Origin: Lutacidiplasma sp052326305
GTDB taxonomy: Archaea; Thermoplasmatota; Thermoplasmata; Lutacidiplasmatales; UBA184
Direction: 5' to 3'
Assembly: GCA_052326305.1 (NCBI GenBank)
Contig: JBKQPJ010000014.1
Coordinates: 18,631-82,630 of the forward strand
DNA length: 64,000 bases
The notes under the pieces are model-generated. The model worked only from the letters and a program-made list of their open reading frames with translations, was not told the DNA's origin and searched no databases. A program made the translations under genes and the position numbers. Positions 8,369 to 16,287 of this stretch are shown here, in pieces (position 1 is the first letter of the stretch; the number at the start of each line of letters is the position of its first letter).

Positions 8369-8911
8369 CTACGATTGCACGACCGTGACCTTGAGGGCCG
8401 GGGACTGCGTCGACGGACCGAGGTCGCGCACCTCGAACGTGACCCAAACCTCGGCCGTCAGGACGCAGGTGGGGCCCCCGAGGGGGTTCGGGAGGGTCAC
8501 TGGAAGCGGCGCGTTCGACACGCCGGCCCCGACGTGCGTGACGACGAAGGCGCCCCCCGTCGAGGTCTCGTTGACCTTCGTGACGGAGTAGTAGACGGCC
8601 GGATTGCAGCCGCTGATCGTGACGGTGGGGGTCACCGTGAAGGCCAGCACCTGGCTATCTCCTTCGCTGAGCCGGACCGGGCAATGGCCGTTGCAGATGG
8701 CGGTCGCCTTGACCGCGCTCGCCCCCGACCCCGCGAAGGTGATGTCCATCGTGGCTAGGGTGAATGCCGGTAGGGGCGTTCCGCCCGCCCACCACGGGTG
8801 GGTGGTGGCGATGAGCACGACCGCCAGGGCTCCGGCGATGCAGACCGCGATCAGTGTACGGCGTCCCCACCGACGGGGGCGAGGGGGTCCCTTCGGGTCG
8901 CGGGCCGGCAC
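8369..8911 (-). CDS. Membrane-anchored extracellular protein, unknown family
   Basis: The 180-residue product has a basic cytoplasmic tail (PKGPPRPRRWGRR), one membrane segment (TLIAVCIAGALAVVLIATT, about residues 19-37), and a beta-sandwich-like exterior with four cysteines (ICNGHC, SGC, PTC) that could pair outside the cell. The hydrophobic signal, the absence of polar catalytic motifs and the neighbouring pilin operon suggest a minor surface-structure or adhesin subunit, which is inference. Start is GTG at 8911, with minus-strand TATA box GCTAAGTAAC at 8933-8942, so it is a separate transcription unit from the pilin operon. Confidence 0.68.
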   Translation of the reverse strand: MPARDPKGPPRPRRWGRRTLIAVCIAGALAVVLIATTHPWWAGGTPLPAFTLATMDITFAGSGASAVKATAICNGHCPVRLSEGDSQVLAFTVTPTVTISGCNPAVYYSVTKVNETSTGGAFVVTHVGAGVSNAPLPVTLPNPLGGPTCVLTAEVWVTFEVRDLGPSTQSPALKVTVVQS

Positions 8912-8992
8912 GGCCGCCGGATGCCGCCCGGAGTTACTTAGCCCTATTCTGTCCGAGTCCGGCGCCCGGGGTCGTCCGAGGTCGGTGGAAGC

Positions 8993-10048
8993 CTAGGCCG
9001 GCCCGCGTCCGGGAGGGAACTCTGTCCCGGGCCGGGGTCGGGTCTGGCCGCCGGTCCAGGTCGGACGTGGAGGCTGGGGGGTAAGGCCTGGCGGGACCCG
9101 GGCCGAGGAGTCGCGGAACGCTTGGATGCTAGCGAAGCTGTTCACATCGAGCCGGACGTTCTCCCACCGCCGGAACCACGTCTCCGCCGAGCGGATCCAT
9201 TCCTCCCGGCTGCCGGTCGTGTAGACCCGGTATCGGGGATGGGCGTCGAGCCAGGCGACCACCCGACCCCCCAGAACGGCGAGCGGCCGGTCGAAGATCG
9301 CGTCCAGCCGGGCCGTCGGCGGCGTGCGTTGTTCTATCGAGCGGAGGAAGACGAGAAGGGTCGCGGGGGCGGGACCCGATACGGCGGAAGGAGGCTTTTC
9401 CGCGCCCGAGGCGCGGAGCGCGACGACGAGCTCCGCGATCGCCGAGGAAGGGTCGGGTCCCGAAAGATCGGGGGCGCCCATCGGGACCGGGACCGACGCG
9501 GGCGTTCGCTCCGGGGGCCGACCCGCCCGGCCTTCGAGGCCGAAGACGATCGCCGAGCCCCGAGAGCTCTGGAAGACCCCCACCAGGTCGACCCGCGTCG
9601 CCGAGGGGGCGTCCGACGTCCGGATCGCTCGCTCGTTCGACAAGCCGTAGTTGCGCAGTATCCGGTGCACGGTCATGTGGTTGGTGTTCAAGGCGCGGGC
9701 GAGCGAGCGGGTCGACCAGCCGGTCCGTCCGGATCGTGGGCGGTCGAGCTGGGCGTTCAGGACCTCGCCGACCAGCTCGTGCGGCACGCGCCGGGCCGCT
9801 CCGGCCCGAGGGGCCTCCCGCCGCAGGCCCTCGAGGCCCGTCGCGAGGAACCGTTCCCGCCAGCGGGCGACGGTCTCCGGAGCGACGCCCAGCCGGGCCG
9901 CGATCGCCGAGTTCGGCCGGCCCTTGGCCGCCTCGAGGACGATGCGGGCGCGCACGGCGAGACGCCGGGGCCGACCACGGACGCGCGTCCAGCGACGGAG
10001 CTCCCGCCGCTCGGAGCTCGAGACGGCGACCGGGGCCGCGCGCCGCAT
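8993..10048 (-). CDS. IS630-derived protein with lost first catalytic Asp (domesticated or decayed)
   Basis: This 351-residue protein aligns along its length with the intact IS630 transposase at the right end of this window. Residues 10-75 are the helix-turn-helix (RARIVLEAAKGRPNSAIAARLG, ETVARWRERFLATGLEGL), followed by a second HTH (about 110-135). The catalytic region keeps the second Asp (Asp253, IFDR) and the Glu (Glu289, AETWF) with the same 35-residue gap as the intact enzyme. The first Asp (VDEK there) is replaced by Gly157 (LVGVF), the DNLATHK loop has changed, and a Pro-rich tail is added. The frame is intact and TATA box CTTTAGTAC (10070-10078) lies 26 bp before the ATG at 10048; an in-frame TTG at 10057 is the alternative. 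It probably persists as a DNA-binding protein rather than a transposase. Confidence 0.75.
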   Translation of the reverse strand: MRRAAPVAVSSSERRELRRWTRVRGRPRRLAVRARIVLEAAKGRPNSAIAARLGVAPETVARWRERFLATGLEGLRREAPRAGAARRVPHELVGEVLNAQLDRPRSGRTGWSTRSLARALNTNHMTVHRILRNYGLSNERAIRTSDAPSATRVDLVGVFQSSRGSAIVFGLEGRAGRPPERTPASVPVPMGAPDLSGPDPSSAIAELVVALRASGAEKPPSAVSGPAPATLLVFLRSIEQRTPPTARLDAIFDRPLAVLGGRVVAWLDAHPRYRVYTTGSREEWIRSAETWFRRWENVRLDVNSFASIQAFRDSSARVPPGLTPQPPRPTWTGGQTRPRPGTEFPPGRGPA

Positions 10049-10069
10049 GCGAGGCAAATCGCGGCAGTA

Positions 10070-10078
10070 GTACTAAAG
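10070..10078 (-). promoter_or_regulatory. TATA box of the IS630-derived gene
   Basis: Minus-strand CTTTAGTAC is centred 26 bp upstream of the ATG at 10048, as at resident host genes. Confidence 0.55.
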
Positions 10079-10116
10079 GGCCCACGCGAGGCGGCCCGTT
10101 CCGGAGCGCCGGACGC

Positions 10117-10947
10117 TCAGAACCGCGCGATGCTGCCCGTGGAGAGCGCCCGGCGCTCGAAGATCTGCCAGAGGGAGATCGCGGCCCCGAAGGCGATGAC
10201 CGCGCACAGGCCCACCGCCCCCCACAGCCAGACGAGGGCGCCGAGGGAGTCGCCCTGGATCGCCCCCCGGATCGCGAGAAGGCCCCACGTCAGGGGGAGC
10301 GCCTCCCCGGCGTACTGCAGGGGCACGGGAAGCTGCGAGACCGGGAAGTTGACCCCGGAGAGCAGAAGCCCGACGAACAGGAAGATGTTCCCAAGGATGA
10401 TCGACGTCCTCAGATAGAGTGCGACGCCCCCGAGCAGCAGTCCGAACCCGACCATCGCGAAGGCGGTCAGGACGATCGAGACGGCGAGCCCCGGGACGGT
10501 CGAGGCCGGGATGGACACCCCGAAGAGGACCGAGGCGTAGACGAGCCCGACCGTCACGGTCGCGAGCGAGATCAGGATCGGGATCAGGCCCCGGCCGAAG
10601 TAGAGCGCGATCCGGTTCGCGGGCGAGACGAGCAGGTGCTCCATCGTCCCCTGCTGCTTCTCGGAGTCGGTCGTCTGGCAGACGGAGAAGACGCTCGAGT
10701 AGGTCACCGTCGCGACCGCGTTGCCGACCGCGGTGAACGCGATGGCGGTGGCGTCGGGGGCCCCGCCCGCGCTCAGCTGGACGACGAACGCGAAGAAGAC
10801 CATCTGCGTCAGCGGGATGACGAAGATCGTCCCGATCACGAAGTCGACGCGCATGAACCCGAGGCTCGTGCGCGGGGCGAGGATGGCGTTCGTCCAGAAC
10901 GTCCGCCAGAACGTTCCCTGGTAGGCCCCGCTCTCGCTCATCGACAT
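10117..10947 (-). CDS. ABC-2 type transporter permease (second subunit)
   Basis: The 276-residue polytopic membrane protein has the ABC-2 permease layout: an amphipathic start, then about six hydrophobic segments (VIGTIFVIPLTQMVFFAFVV; LIPILISLATVTVGLVYASV; VSIVLTAFAMVGFGLLLGG; IILGNIFLFVGLLLSG; WGLLAIRGA; LWGAVGLCAVIAFGAAISLW). It contains the typical loop TDSEKQQGTMEHLLVSPANR, which contacts the ATPase. It is last in an ATPase-permease-permease operon, 13 bp behind the first permease. Families of this kind export drugs, lipids or polysaccharides; the cargo is not evident here. Confidence 0.88.
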   Translation of the reverse strand: MSMSESGAYQGTFWRTFWTNAILAPRTSLGFMRVDFVIGTIFVIPLTQMVFFAFVVQLSAGGAPDATAIAFTAVGNAVATVTYSSVFSVCQTTDSEKQQGTMEHLLVSPANRIALYFGRGLIPILISLATVTVGLVYASVLFGVSIPASTVPGLAVSIVLTAFAMVGFGLLLGGVALYLRTSIILGNIFLFVGLLLSGVNFPVSQLPVPLQYAGEALPLTWGLLAIRGAIQGDSLGALVWLWGAVGLCAVIAFGAAISLWQIFERRALSTGSIARF

Positions 10948-10960
10948 CGTCCGGCCCGAT

Positions 10961-11770
10961 TCAGTAGTCGGAGAGGTTCCCTTCCTCGAGGACGTGGCGC
11001 TCGACGCGATGGAAGACGCTTCCCGCGAGCGCTAGGTAGACGGCCGTCGTGCCGACCGCCCCCGCGAGGTCCCCCCAGAACCCCCAGCCGAACCCCTGGT
11101 ATCCCGGGATGGCGAGGTACCGGAGGGCGTCGAGCGCCCACGTCGGCGGAAAGAAGAGCGACGGCGGCCAGGCCAGGAACGGAAGGATCACGACCGGGAA
11201 CATGCACCCGGTGCCGACGTAGAAGGCGAACTCCCCGACGTTCTGGATGAATCCGGCGTAGCGCGTGTAGACGTAGAACGCGGCGAAGACCACCCCGACC
11301 GCGGCGAGCGTGAGCATCACGAAGACGAACAGCACGGCGAAACCGAGCGGGTCCGGCACGGTCGGGAAGCTTCCCGCGGCCACCACGACGACGAGGTAGA
11401 CGATCAGGCCGCCGATCAGCCCCGAGACGACGTTCCACAGGACCCGTCCGAGGATCACGTAGAGATAGGGGGTGGGCGCCTGGATCGTCGGCTCGAGCGT
11501 CCCGAAGACCCGGTCCTGGCCGGTCGCCCAACCGCTGCCGTACAGGGTCTGGCCCCACATGCTCATCATCCCCGCGCCGAGGATCGCGTAGATCAGGTAG
11601 TTCTGCCCGCCCGACGTGTGGAACAGCTCGAACGAGACGAGGCCGAAGATCACGGGGGCGATCATCGACGGGATCAGCCACTGGGGGTCGGCCATGAACT
11701 GGAGCACGGCGAGCCGCAGGGACGCGGTGACCCCCCGGCCGCGGGAGACCTCGGCGTGGGCGAGCGCCAT
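10961..11770 (-). CDS. ABC-2 type transporter permease (first subunit)
   Basis: This 269-residue membrane protein has about six hydrophobic segments (LIPSMIAPVIFGLVSFEL; LIYAILGAGMMSMWG; VVSGLIGGLIVYLVVVVAAG; LGFAVLFVFVMLTLAAVGVVFAAFYVY; FAFYVGTGCMFPVVILPFLAW; AVGTTAVYLALAGSVF) and the coupling loop DRVFGTLEPTIQAP. Its ATG follows the ATPase stop codon with no gap, so the two are translated together. With the next permease it would form the heterodimeric channel of an exporter. Confidence 0.88.
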   Translation of the reverse strand: MALAHAEVSRGRGVTASLRLAVLQFMADPQWLIPSMIAPVIFGLVSFELFHTSGGQNYLIYAILGAGMMSMWGQTLYGSGWATGQDRVFGTLEPTIQAPTPYLYVILGRVLWNVVSGLIGGLIVYLVVVVAAGSFPTVPDPLGFAVLFVFVMLTLAAVGVVFAAFYVYTRYAGFIQNVGEFAFYVGTGCMFPVVILPFLAWPPSLFFPPTWALDALRYLAIPGYQGFGWGFWGDLAGAVGTTAVYLALAGSVFHRVERHVLEEGNLSDY

Positions 11771-12757
11771 CTACCGCGCCTCCTCCTCGACCAGGTCGAG
11801 GTAGACGTCCTCGAGGGAGGTACGGCGCTCGCGCACGGAGAGCTCCGGGTGGCCGGGGAGCACCCGGCTCACGTCGTCGGGGGTCGTCTCGTGGGTCCGC
11901 ACGCGCATGGTGAGCCGCATCACGGGCCCGAACTCCTCGCTCGCGACCTTGGAGACGCCCGGAAGCCGCCGCAGCGCGTCGAGCTCCCGGTCCTCGAACC
12001 CGTACGCTTCCGCCTCGAGGGTACGGTCGCCTCCCACGAGCCGCCGGAGGCCGTCGACCGTGTCGCGGGCGACGATCCGGCCCTTGGAGAGGACCGCGAT
12101 CTGGGGGCAGAGCTCCTCGGCCTCGAACATGTAGTGGGTCGTGAGGAAGATGGAGACCCCGTCGGAGACCAGCGAGCGCACGAGCTTGCGGGTCTCCCGC
12201 GCGCTCTTCGGGTCGAGGCCGATCGTCGGTTCGTCGAGGAACAGGATCTCGGGGCGGTGGAGGATCCCCCGGGCGATGTGGAGCTTCTGCTTCATGCCCC
12301 GGGAGTACTCCTCGACCCGGCGGTCGGCGGCCCAGACGAGGTCGACCCGTTCGAGGACCTCGGCGATCCGACGCTCCCGCTCGGCGACCGGGACGCCGAA
12401 GAGGTCGGCGAAGTAACGGAGGTTCTCGCGCCCGCTGATCCGGTTGTACAGGCCCCGCTCGCCGCCGAGCACGAGGCCGATCCGCGGACGGAGCCAGGCG
12501 GTCTCGGTGCGAACATCGTGGCCGAGGACCTGGGCCCGTCCCTCGGTCGGCAGGAGCAACGTGGAGAGGATCTTGACGAGGGTCGTCTTTCCCGCCCCGT
12601 TGGGTCCGAGGAGGCCGAAGATCGAGCCGCGCTCCACGACGAGGTCGACGCCCCGGAGGGCCTCGGTGTGCGTGACCTCCCGGAAGAGGAACCCTTTGCG
12701 GCTGTCGAAGACGCGGCGTATGCCGGCGACCTCGATCGCGGGAGAGCCTTCGGTCAT
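11771..12757 (-). CDS. ABC-2 transporter ATP-binding protein (DrrA/NatA-like)
   Basis: The 328-residue ATPase powers the two permeases downstream. Walker A LLGPNGAGKTT, signature YSRGMKQ, Walker B LFLDEP and the switch His in LTTHYM are all present, followed by a roughly 100-residue C-terminal domain typical of daunorubicin-resistance (DrrA-like) ATPases. The chosen start is the ATG at 12757 (MTEGSPAIEV). In-frame TTG/GTG codons nearer 12784 lie too close to the TATA-like TTCTTAGTAG (12791-12800). The gene is divergent from the 2-oxoacid dehydrogenase operon. Confidence 0.92.
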   Translation of the reverse strand: MTEGSPAIEVAGIRRVFDSRKGFLFREVTHTEALRGVDLVVERGSIFGLLGPNGAGKTTLVKILSTLLLPTEGRAQVLGHDVRTETAWLRPRIGLVLGGERGLYNRISGRENLRYFADLFGVPVAERERRIAEVLERVDLVWAADRRVEEYSRGMKQKLHIARGILHRPEILFLDEPTIGLDPKSARETRKLVRSLVSDGVSIFLTTHYMFEAEELCPQIAVLSKGRIVARDTVDGLRRLVGGDRTLEAEAYGFEDRELDALRRLPGVSKVASEEFGPVMRLTMRVRTHETTPDDVSRVLPGHPELSVRERRTSLEDVYLDLVEEEAR

Positions 12758-12790
12758 CGTCTGCCTGGGGTGGGGGCGCACCAAGCAGCC

Positions 12791-12800
12791 CTACTAAGAA
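12791..12800 (-). promoter_or_regulatory. TATA box of the ABC exporter operon
   Basis: Minus-strand TTCTTAGTAG is centred about 39 bp upstream of the ATG at 12757, giving a short leader of about a dozen bases. Confidence 0.5.
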
Positions 12801-12894
12801 GATGCGGTGGTAGGGAAGGTGAGCTGGAACGGCTCGGGCGGGGCCGTTCCATTCCGCGGGCGTGGGCACCGGACCCGTCCCACGCCCGCGAGGG

Positions 12895-12902
12895 GTTTAT
12901 AT
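12895..12902 (+). promoter_or_regulatory. TATA box of the 2-oxoacid dehydrogenase operon
   Basis: GTTTATAT-like sequence immediately precedes the operon. It is too close to the GTG at 12908 for that codon to be translated from this promoter, which favours the TTG at 12935. No other promoter-like sequence is obvious until after LipB. Confidence 0.55.
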
Positions 12903-12934
12903 CCGAGGTGTCGGTCGAGCGGCCCGGAGGCCCG

Positions 12935-14011
12935 TTGTCGGAGAGCGCCGCCCCCAGGCTCGCCCCGTCGGCGGACTCCACCGCCTTCCCGGAGGATCGT
13001 CGGCTCGAGGCGTACCGGACGATGGTGCTCGCCCGCGCCCTGGACGAGCGGTGCCTTTCCCTCCAGCGCCAGGGACGGATCGGCTTCTACGCGCCCCATG
13101 CGGGTCAGGAGGCGGCGCTCGTCGGGTCGGCGCTCGCCCTCGAGCCTGAGGATTGGGTTTTCCCTTCGTACCGCGAGCTCGCGGTCGCGCTGATCCGCGG
13201 AGCCCCGCTGGGGGCTATCGTCGACCAGCTGTTCGCCAACGCCCGGGACCGCGCGCGGGGGCGGCAGATGCCGAACCATTTCGCCTTCGCCGACCAGCAC
13301 TTCGTCTCCGCGTCGAGCCCGATCGGGACCCAGATCACCCAGGCGGTCGGCGCCGCGATGGCGGCGCAGCGCCGGAAGGCCCCGAGCATCGCGATCGCCT
13401 ACTTCGGCGACGGGGCGACGAGCTCGAACGACTTCCACGCCGGCCTCAACTTCGCGGGGGTCTTCGAGGCCCCGGCGATCTTCTTCTGCCAGAACAACCA
13501 GTGGGCGATCTCGCTGCCCCGGGAACGCCAGACCCGTAGCCCGACGCTGGCCGAGAAGGCGGACGCGTACGGCTTCCCCGGCGTGGTGGTCGACGGCAAC
13601 GATCTCGGGGCGGTCTATGCGGCCGTCCGCACGGCCCGTCACCGGGCGATCTCGGGCGGGGGTCCCACGATGATCGAGGCCCAGGTCTACCGGCTGGGGC
13701 CGCACTCGACCTCCGACGACCCGCACCGGTACCGGACCGATGCCGAGGTCCAGTCGGCTCGCTCGCGCGACCCGCTGCTCCGCACGCGGGACGCGCTGCT
13801 CGCGGCGGGCGGGCTCGACGAGGCCGGGGACTCGAAGCTCTGGGAGGAGGCCCGGTCCGCGATCTCCGCGGCGGTCACCTCGGCGGAGGCCGCCCCCGCG
13901 CTCGACCCGCTCTCCATCTTCGAGGACGTCTACGCGAGCGTTCCCGCCCGGCTGGAGGTCGAACGCCGCGAATGGGCGGCCCACGCTCCGAGAGCAGGGG
14001 AGCCGCCGTGA
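12935..14011 (+). CDS. 2-oxoacid dehydrogenase E1 alpha subunit, copy 1
   Basis: The 358-residue thiamine diphosphate enzyme subunit decarboxylates a 2-oxoacid (pyruvate or branched-chain). The TPP motif GDGATSSNDFHAGLNFAG ... NNQWAIS is intact, as are RQGRIGFY, HAGQEAALVG, RGRQMPNHF and the phosphorylation-loop-like HSTSDDPHRYR. The start is uncertain. A TTG at 12935 suits the promoter, while a GTG at 12908 would add nine residues but lies almost on the TATA box. Its stop overlaps the E1 beta start (GTGA at 14008-14011). A second, different E1 alpha is encoded later in the same operon. Confidence 0.85.
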   Translation: MSESAAPRLAPSADSTAFPEDRRLEAYRTMVLARALDERCLSLQRQGRIGFYAPHAGQEAALVGSALALEPEDWVFPSYRELAVALIRGAPLGAIVDQLFANARDRARGRQMPNHFAFADQHFVSASSPIGTQITQAVGAAMAAQRRKAPSIAIAYFGDGATSSNDFHAGLNFAGVFEAPAIFFCQNNQWAISLPRERQTRSPTLAEKADAYGFPGVVVDGNDLGAVYAAVRTARHRAISGGGPTMIEAQVYRLGPHSTSDDPHRYRTDAEVQSARSRDPLLRTRDALLAAGGLDEAGDSKLWEEARSAISAAVTSAEAAPALDPLSIFEDVYASVPARLEVERREWAAHAPRAGEPP

Positions 14012-14985
14012 CCGAGCTCACCCTCGTCCAAGCCGTCAACCGCGGGCTCCTCGAGGCGATGCGCTCCGACCCCGACGTGCTGGTCCTCGGGGAGGACGTC
14101 GGCATCAACGGGGGCGTCTTCCGCGCGACCGAGGGGCTCTTCAAGGAGTTCGGCGGCGACCGGGTGATCGACACCCCGCTCTCGGAGACCGGCATCGTCG
14201 GCACGGCGATCGGCATGGCGCTCTACGGTCTCAAGCCGGTCGCGGAGATCCAGTTCCTCGATTTCATCTACCCCGCCTTCGACCAGATCGTGAGCGAGCT
14301 CGCGAAGATGCGCTACCGTTCGGGCGGTCAGTATCCCTGCCACGTCGTGATCCGCAGCCCGTACGGCGGCGGGATCAAGGGCGGGCTCTACCACTCCCAG
14401 AGCTCCGAGGCGTACTTCTGCCACACCCCGGGCCTCAAGGTCGTCGTGCCGTCGACCCCGGCGGACGCGAAGGGCCTCCTCCTGACCGCGATCCACGACG
14501 AGGACCCGGTCCTTTTCCTCGAGCCGAAGCGGATCTACCGGTCGGCGAGCGGCGAGGTCCCCGACGGCGACCACCGCGTACCGTTCGGCCAGGTGCGGAC
14601 GGTCCGGGAAGGTGCCGATCTCACGATCTTTGCCTACGGCGCGATGGTCCCTCCGTCGGCCGAGGCGGCCGAGATCCTCGCCGCCGAGGGGATCTCCGCC
14701 GAGGTGATCGACCTGAGGAGCCTCGTGCCGCTGGACGAGGACGCCGTCGTCGCGTCGGTCGAGAAGACCGGTCGCGCGGTGATCGTGCACGAGGCGCCTC
14801 GGTTCTGCGGGTTCGGAGCGGAGCTCGCCGCCCTGCTGGCGGAGCGCGCCCTCTACTCGCTCAAGGCGCCCGTCGCCCGGGTGACAGGATACGACACCCC
14901 GTTCCCGTACGCGCTCGAGCAGGTCTACCTGCCCGGGCCCGAACGGATCCTTGCCGCTGCTCGCGCCGCCATGGCGGCGGGGTAG
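14008..14985 (+). CDS. 2-oxoacid dehydrogenase E1 beta subunit
   Basis: This 325-residue transketolase-like partner completes the E1 alpha2-beta2 heterotetramer. It shows LTLVQAVNRGLLEAM, GEDVGINGGVFRATEGL, DTPLSETGIVGTAIGMAL, EIQFLDFIYPAFDQIVSELA and the C-terminal transketolase domain with EVIDLRSLVPLDED and VIVHEAP. The start is taken as the GTG at 14008, overlapping the E1 alpha stop; an in-frame ATG at 13972 would overlap by a further 36 bases and add residues without family similarity. Only one E1 beta serves two E1 alpha genes here. Confidence 0.93.
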   Translation: MTELTLVQAVNRGLLEAMRSDPDVLVLGEDVGINGGVFRATEGLFKEFGGDRVIDTPLSETGIVGTAIGMALYGLKPVAEIQFLDFIYPAFDQIVSELAKMRYRSGGQYPCHVVIRSPYGGGIKGGLYHSQSSEAYFCHTPGLKVVVPSTPADAKGLLLTAIHDEDPVLFLEPKRIYRSASGEVPDGDHRVPFGQVRTVREGADLTIFAYGAMVPPSAEAAEILAAEGISAEVIDLRSLVPLDEDAVVASVEKTGRAVIVHEAPRFCGFGAELAALLAERALYSLKAPVARVTGYDTPFPYALEQVYLPGPERILAAARAAMAAG

Positions 14986-14994
14986 GGGGATCGC

Positions 14995-16287
14995 ATGCCG
15001 TACGAGTTCCGTCTGCCGGACATCGGCGAAGGCGTCGCGGAGGGTGAGGTCGTCCAGTGGTTCGTCAAGGAGGGCGACCTGATCCAGGAGGACCAGCCCC
15101 TCGTCAGCGTGCTCACCGACAAGGCGAACGTCGAGATCCCTTCCCCGAAGGCCGGCCGCATCGCCAAGCTGCACGCTGTCGTGGGCCAGAAGGTGAAGGT
15201 CGGCGGAATCCTCGTCACCTTCGATCTGCCCGGCCTCCCCACCGCGGGGGCCGCGCCGGCTGCCCCGGCCGCGTCCGCTCCCCCTCCTCGGTCCTCGGTG
15301 CCCTCGCCCGCCCCCCCAGCTCCGGTTGTCCCTGCTTCTGCCGGTGGCTCTTCGGACCGGGTCCTCGCGTCGCCGTACCTGCGTCGCATCGCGGCGGAAC
15401 GAGGGATCGACCTCGCCGCGGTGCGAGGTTCGGGACCCGGGGGCCGGATCACCGAACAGGATCTCGGCGGCTCCCCCGCGGCCGCCACGGCGGCCCCGTC
15501 GTCACCGACGGCCCCTCTCCCTACCACTCCCGCCGGCGTTCCGCCGGGGGCCCCTGCATCACCGACCGTTCCGGATAGCGAGGTCGCCGAACGGATCCCG
15601 ATCCGCGGGGTCCGGCGCGTGATCGCCGAGCACATGAGCGAGGCGACGCACCGCGCCGCCCACTTCACCTACGTCGAGGAGGTCGATGCTTCCGAGCTCG
15701 TCCGGTTCCGCGACCGGATGGCGAAGCACGTCGAGAAGCAGGGGGTTCGCCTCAGCTACCTTCCGTTCATCGTGAAAGGGGTCGTCGCCGGTCTCAAGGC
15801 GCATCCCCACCTCAACGCCACCGTCGACGACGCGCGCTCGGAGCTGGTCGTCCGATCGAGGTACCACATCGGGATCGCGACGGCGGCGCCGGAAGGTCTG
15901 ATGGTTCCCGTCGTGCGCGATGCCGACAAGAAGAGCCTCACCGGGCTCGCCCGGGAGATCACGGGGCTCGCGGAGCGGGCGCGAACCGGCAAGGTCACGC
16001 GCGAGGAGCTCGTCGGCAGCACGTTCACGATCTCGAGCCTCGGCCTCCTCGGCGGCGTGATGGCCACCCCGATCCTCAACTATCCCGAGGTCGGGATCCT
16101 CGGCGTCCACAAGATCGTGCGCCGACCGGTCTACCGGTCCGACGGGACGATCGGTCCGGCGGACCTGATGAACCTCTCCGTCTCGCTCGACCACCGGATG
16201 GTCGACGGGATGGAAGGGGCCCAGTTCCTCGCGGTCGTGAAGGGGTACCTCGAGGACCCGCACCAGCTGTTCGTCGAGCTGGCATGA
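14995..16287 (+). CDS. 2-oxoacid dehydrogenase E2, dihydrolipoamide acyltransferase
   Basis: The 430-residue core of the complex accepts the acyl group on lipoate and passes it to CoA. Domain order is clear. A lipoyl domain (1-80) carries the modified Lys43 in TDKANVEI; an Ala/Pro hinge spans about 82-120; the peripheral subunit-binding domain is at about 121-157 (ASPYLRRIAAERGIDL ... GPGGRI); a second hinge follows; and the catalytic domain from about 198 ends in SLDHRMVDG with active-site His400 and Asp404. One lipoyl domain is normal for archaeal branched-chain type complexes. The stop overlaps the next ATG (ATGA at 16284-16287). Confidence 0.95.
   Translation: MPYEFRLPDIGEGVAEGEVVQWFVKEGDLIQEDQPLVSVLTDKANVEIPSPKAGRIAKLHAVVGQKVKVGGILVTFDLPGLPTAGAAPAAPAASAPPPRSSVPSPAPPAPVVPASAGGSSDRVLASPYLRRIAAERGIDLAAVRGSGPGGRITEQDLGGSPAAATAAPSSPTAPLPTTPAGVPPGAPASPTVPDSEVAERIPIRGVRRVIAEHMSEATHRAAHFTYVEEVDASELVRFRDRMAKHVEKQGVRLSYLPFIVKGVVAGLKAHPHLNATVDDARSELVVRSRYHIGIATAAPEGLMVPVVRDADKKSLTGLAREITGLAERARTGKVTREELVGSTFTISSLGLLGGVMATPILNYPEVGILGVHKIVRRPVYRSDGTIGPADLMNLSVSLDHRMVDGMEGAQFLAVVKGYLEDPHQLFVELA

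Noticed and set aside
9122..10417. 431-codon plus-strand frame antisense to the IS630-derived gene and permease
   Set aside because: Arg/Asp-rich shadow of the real minus-strand genes, with no family features.
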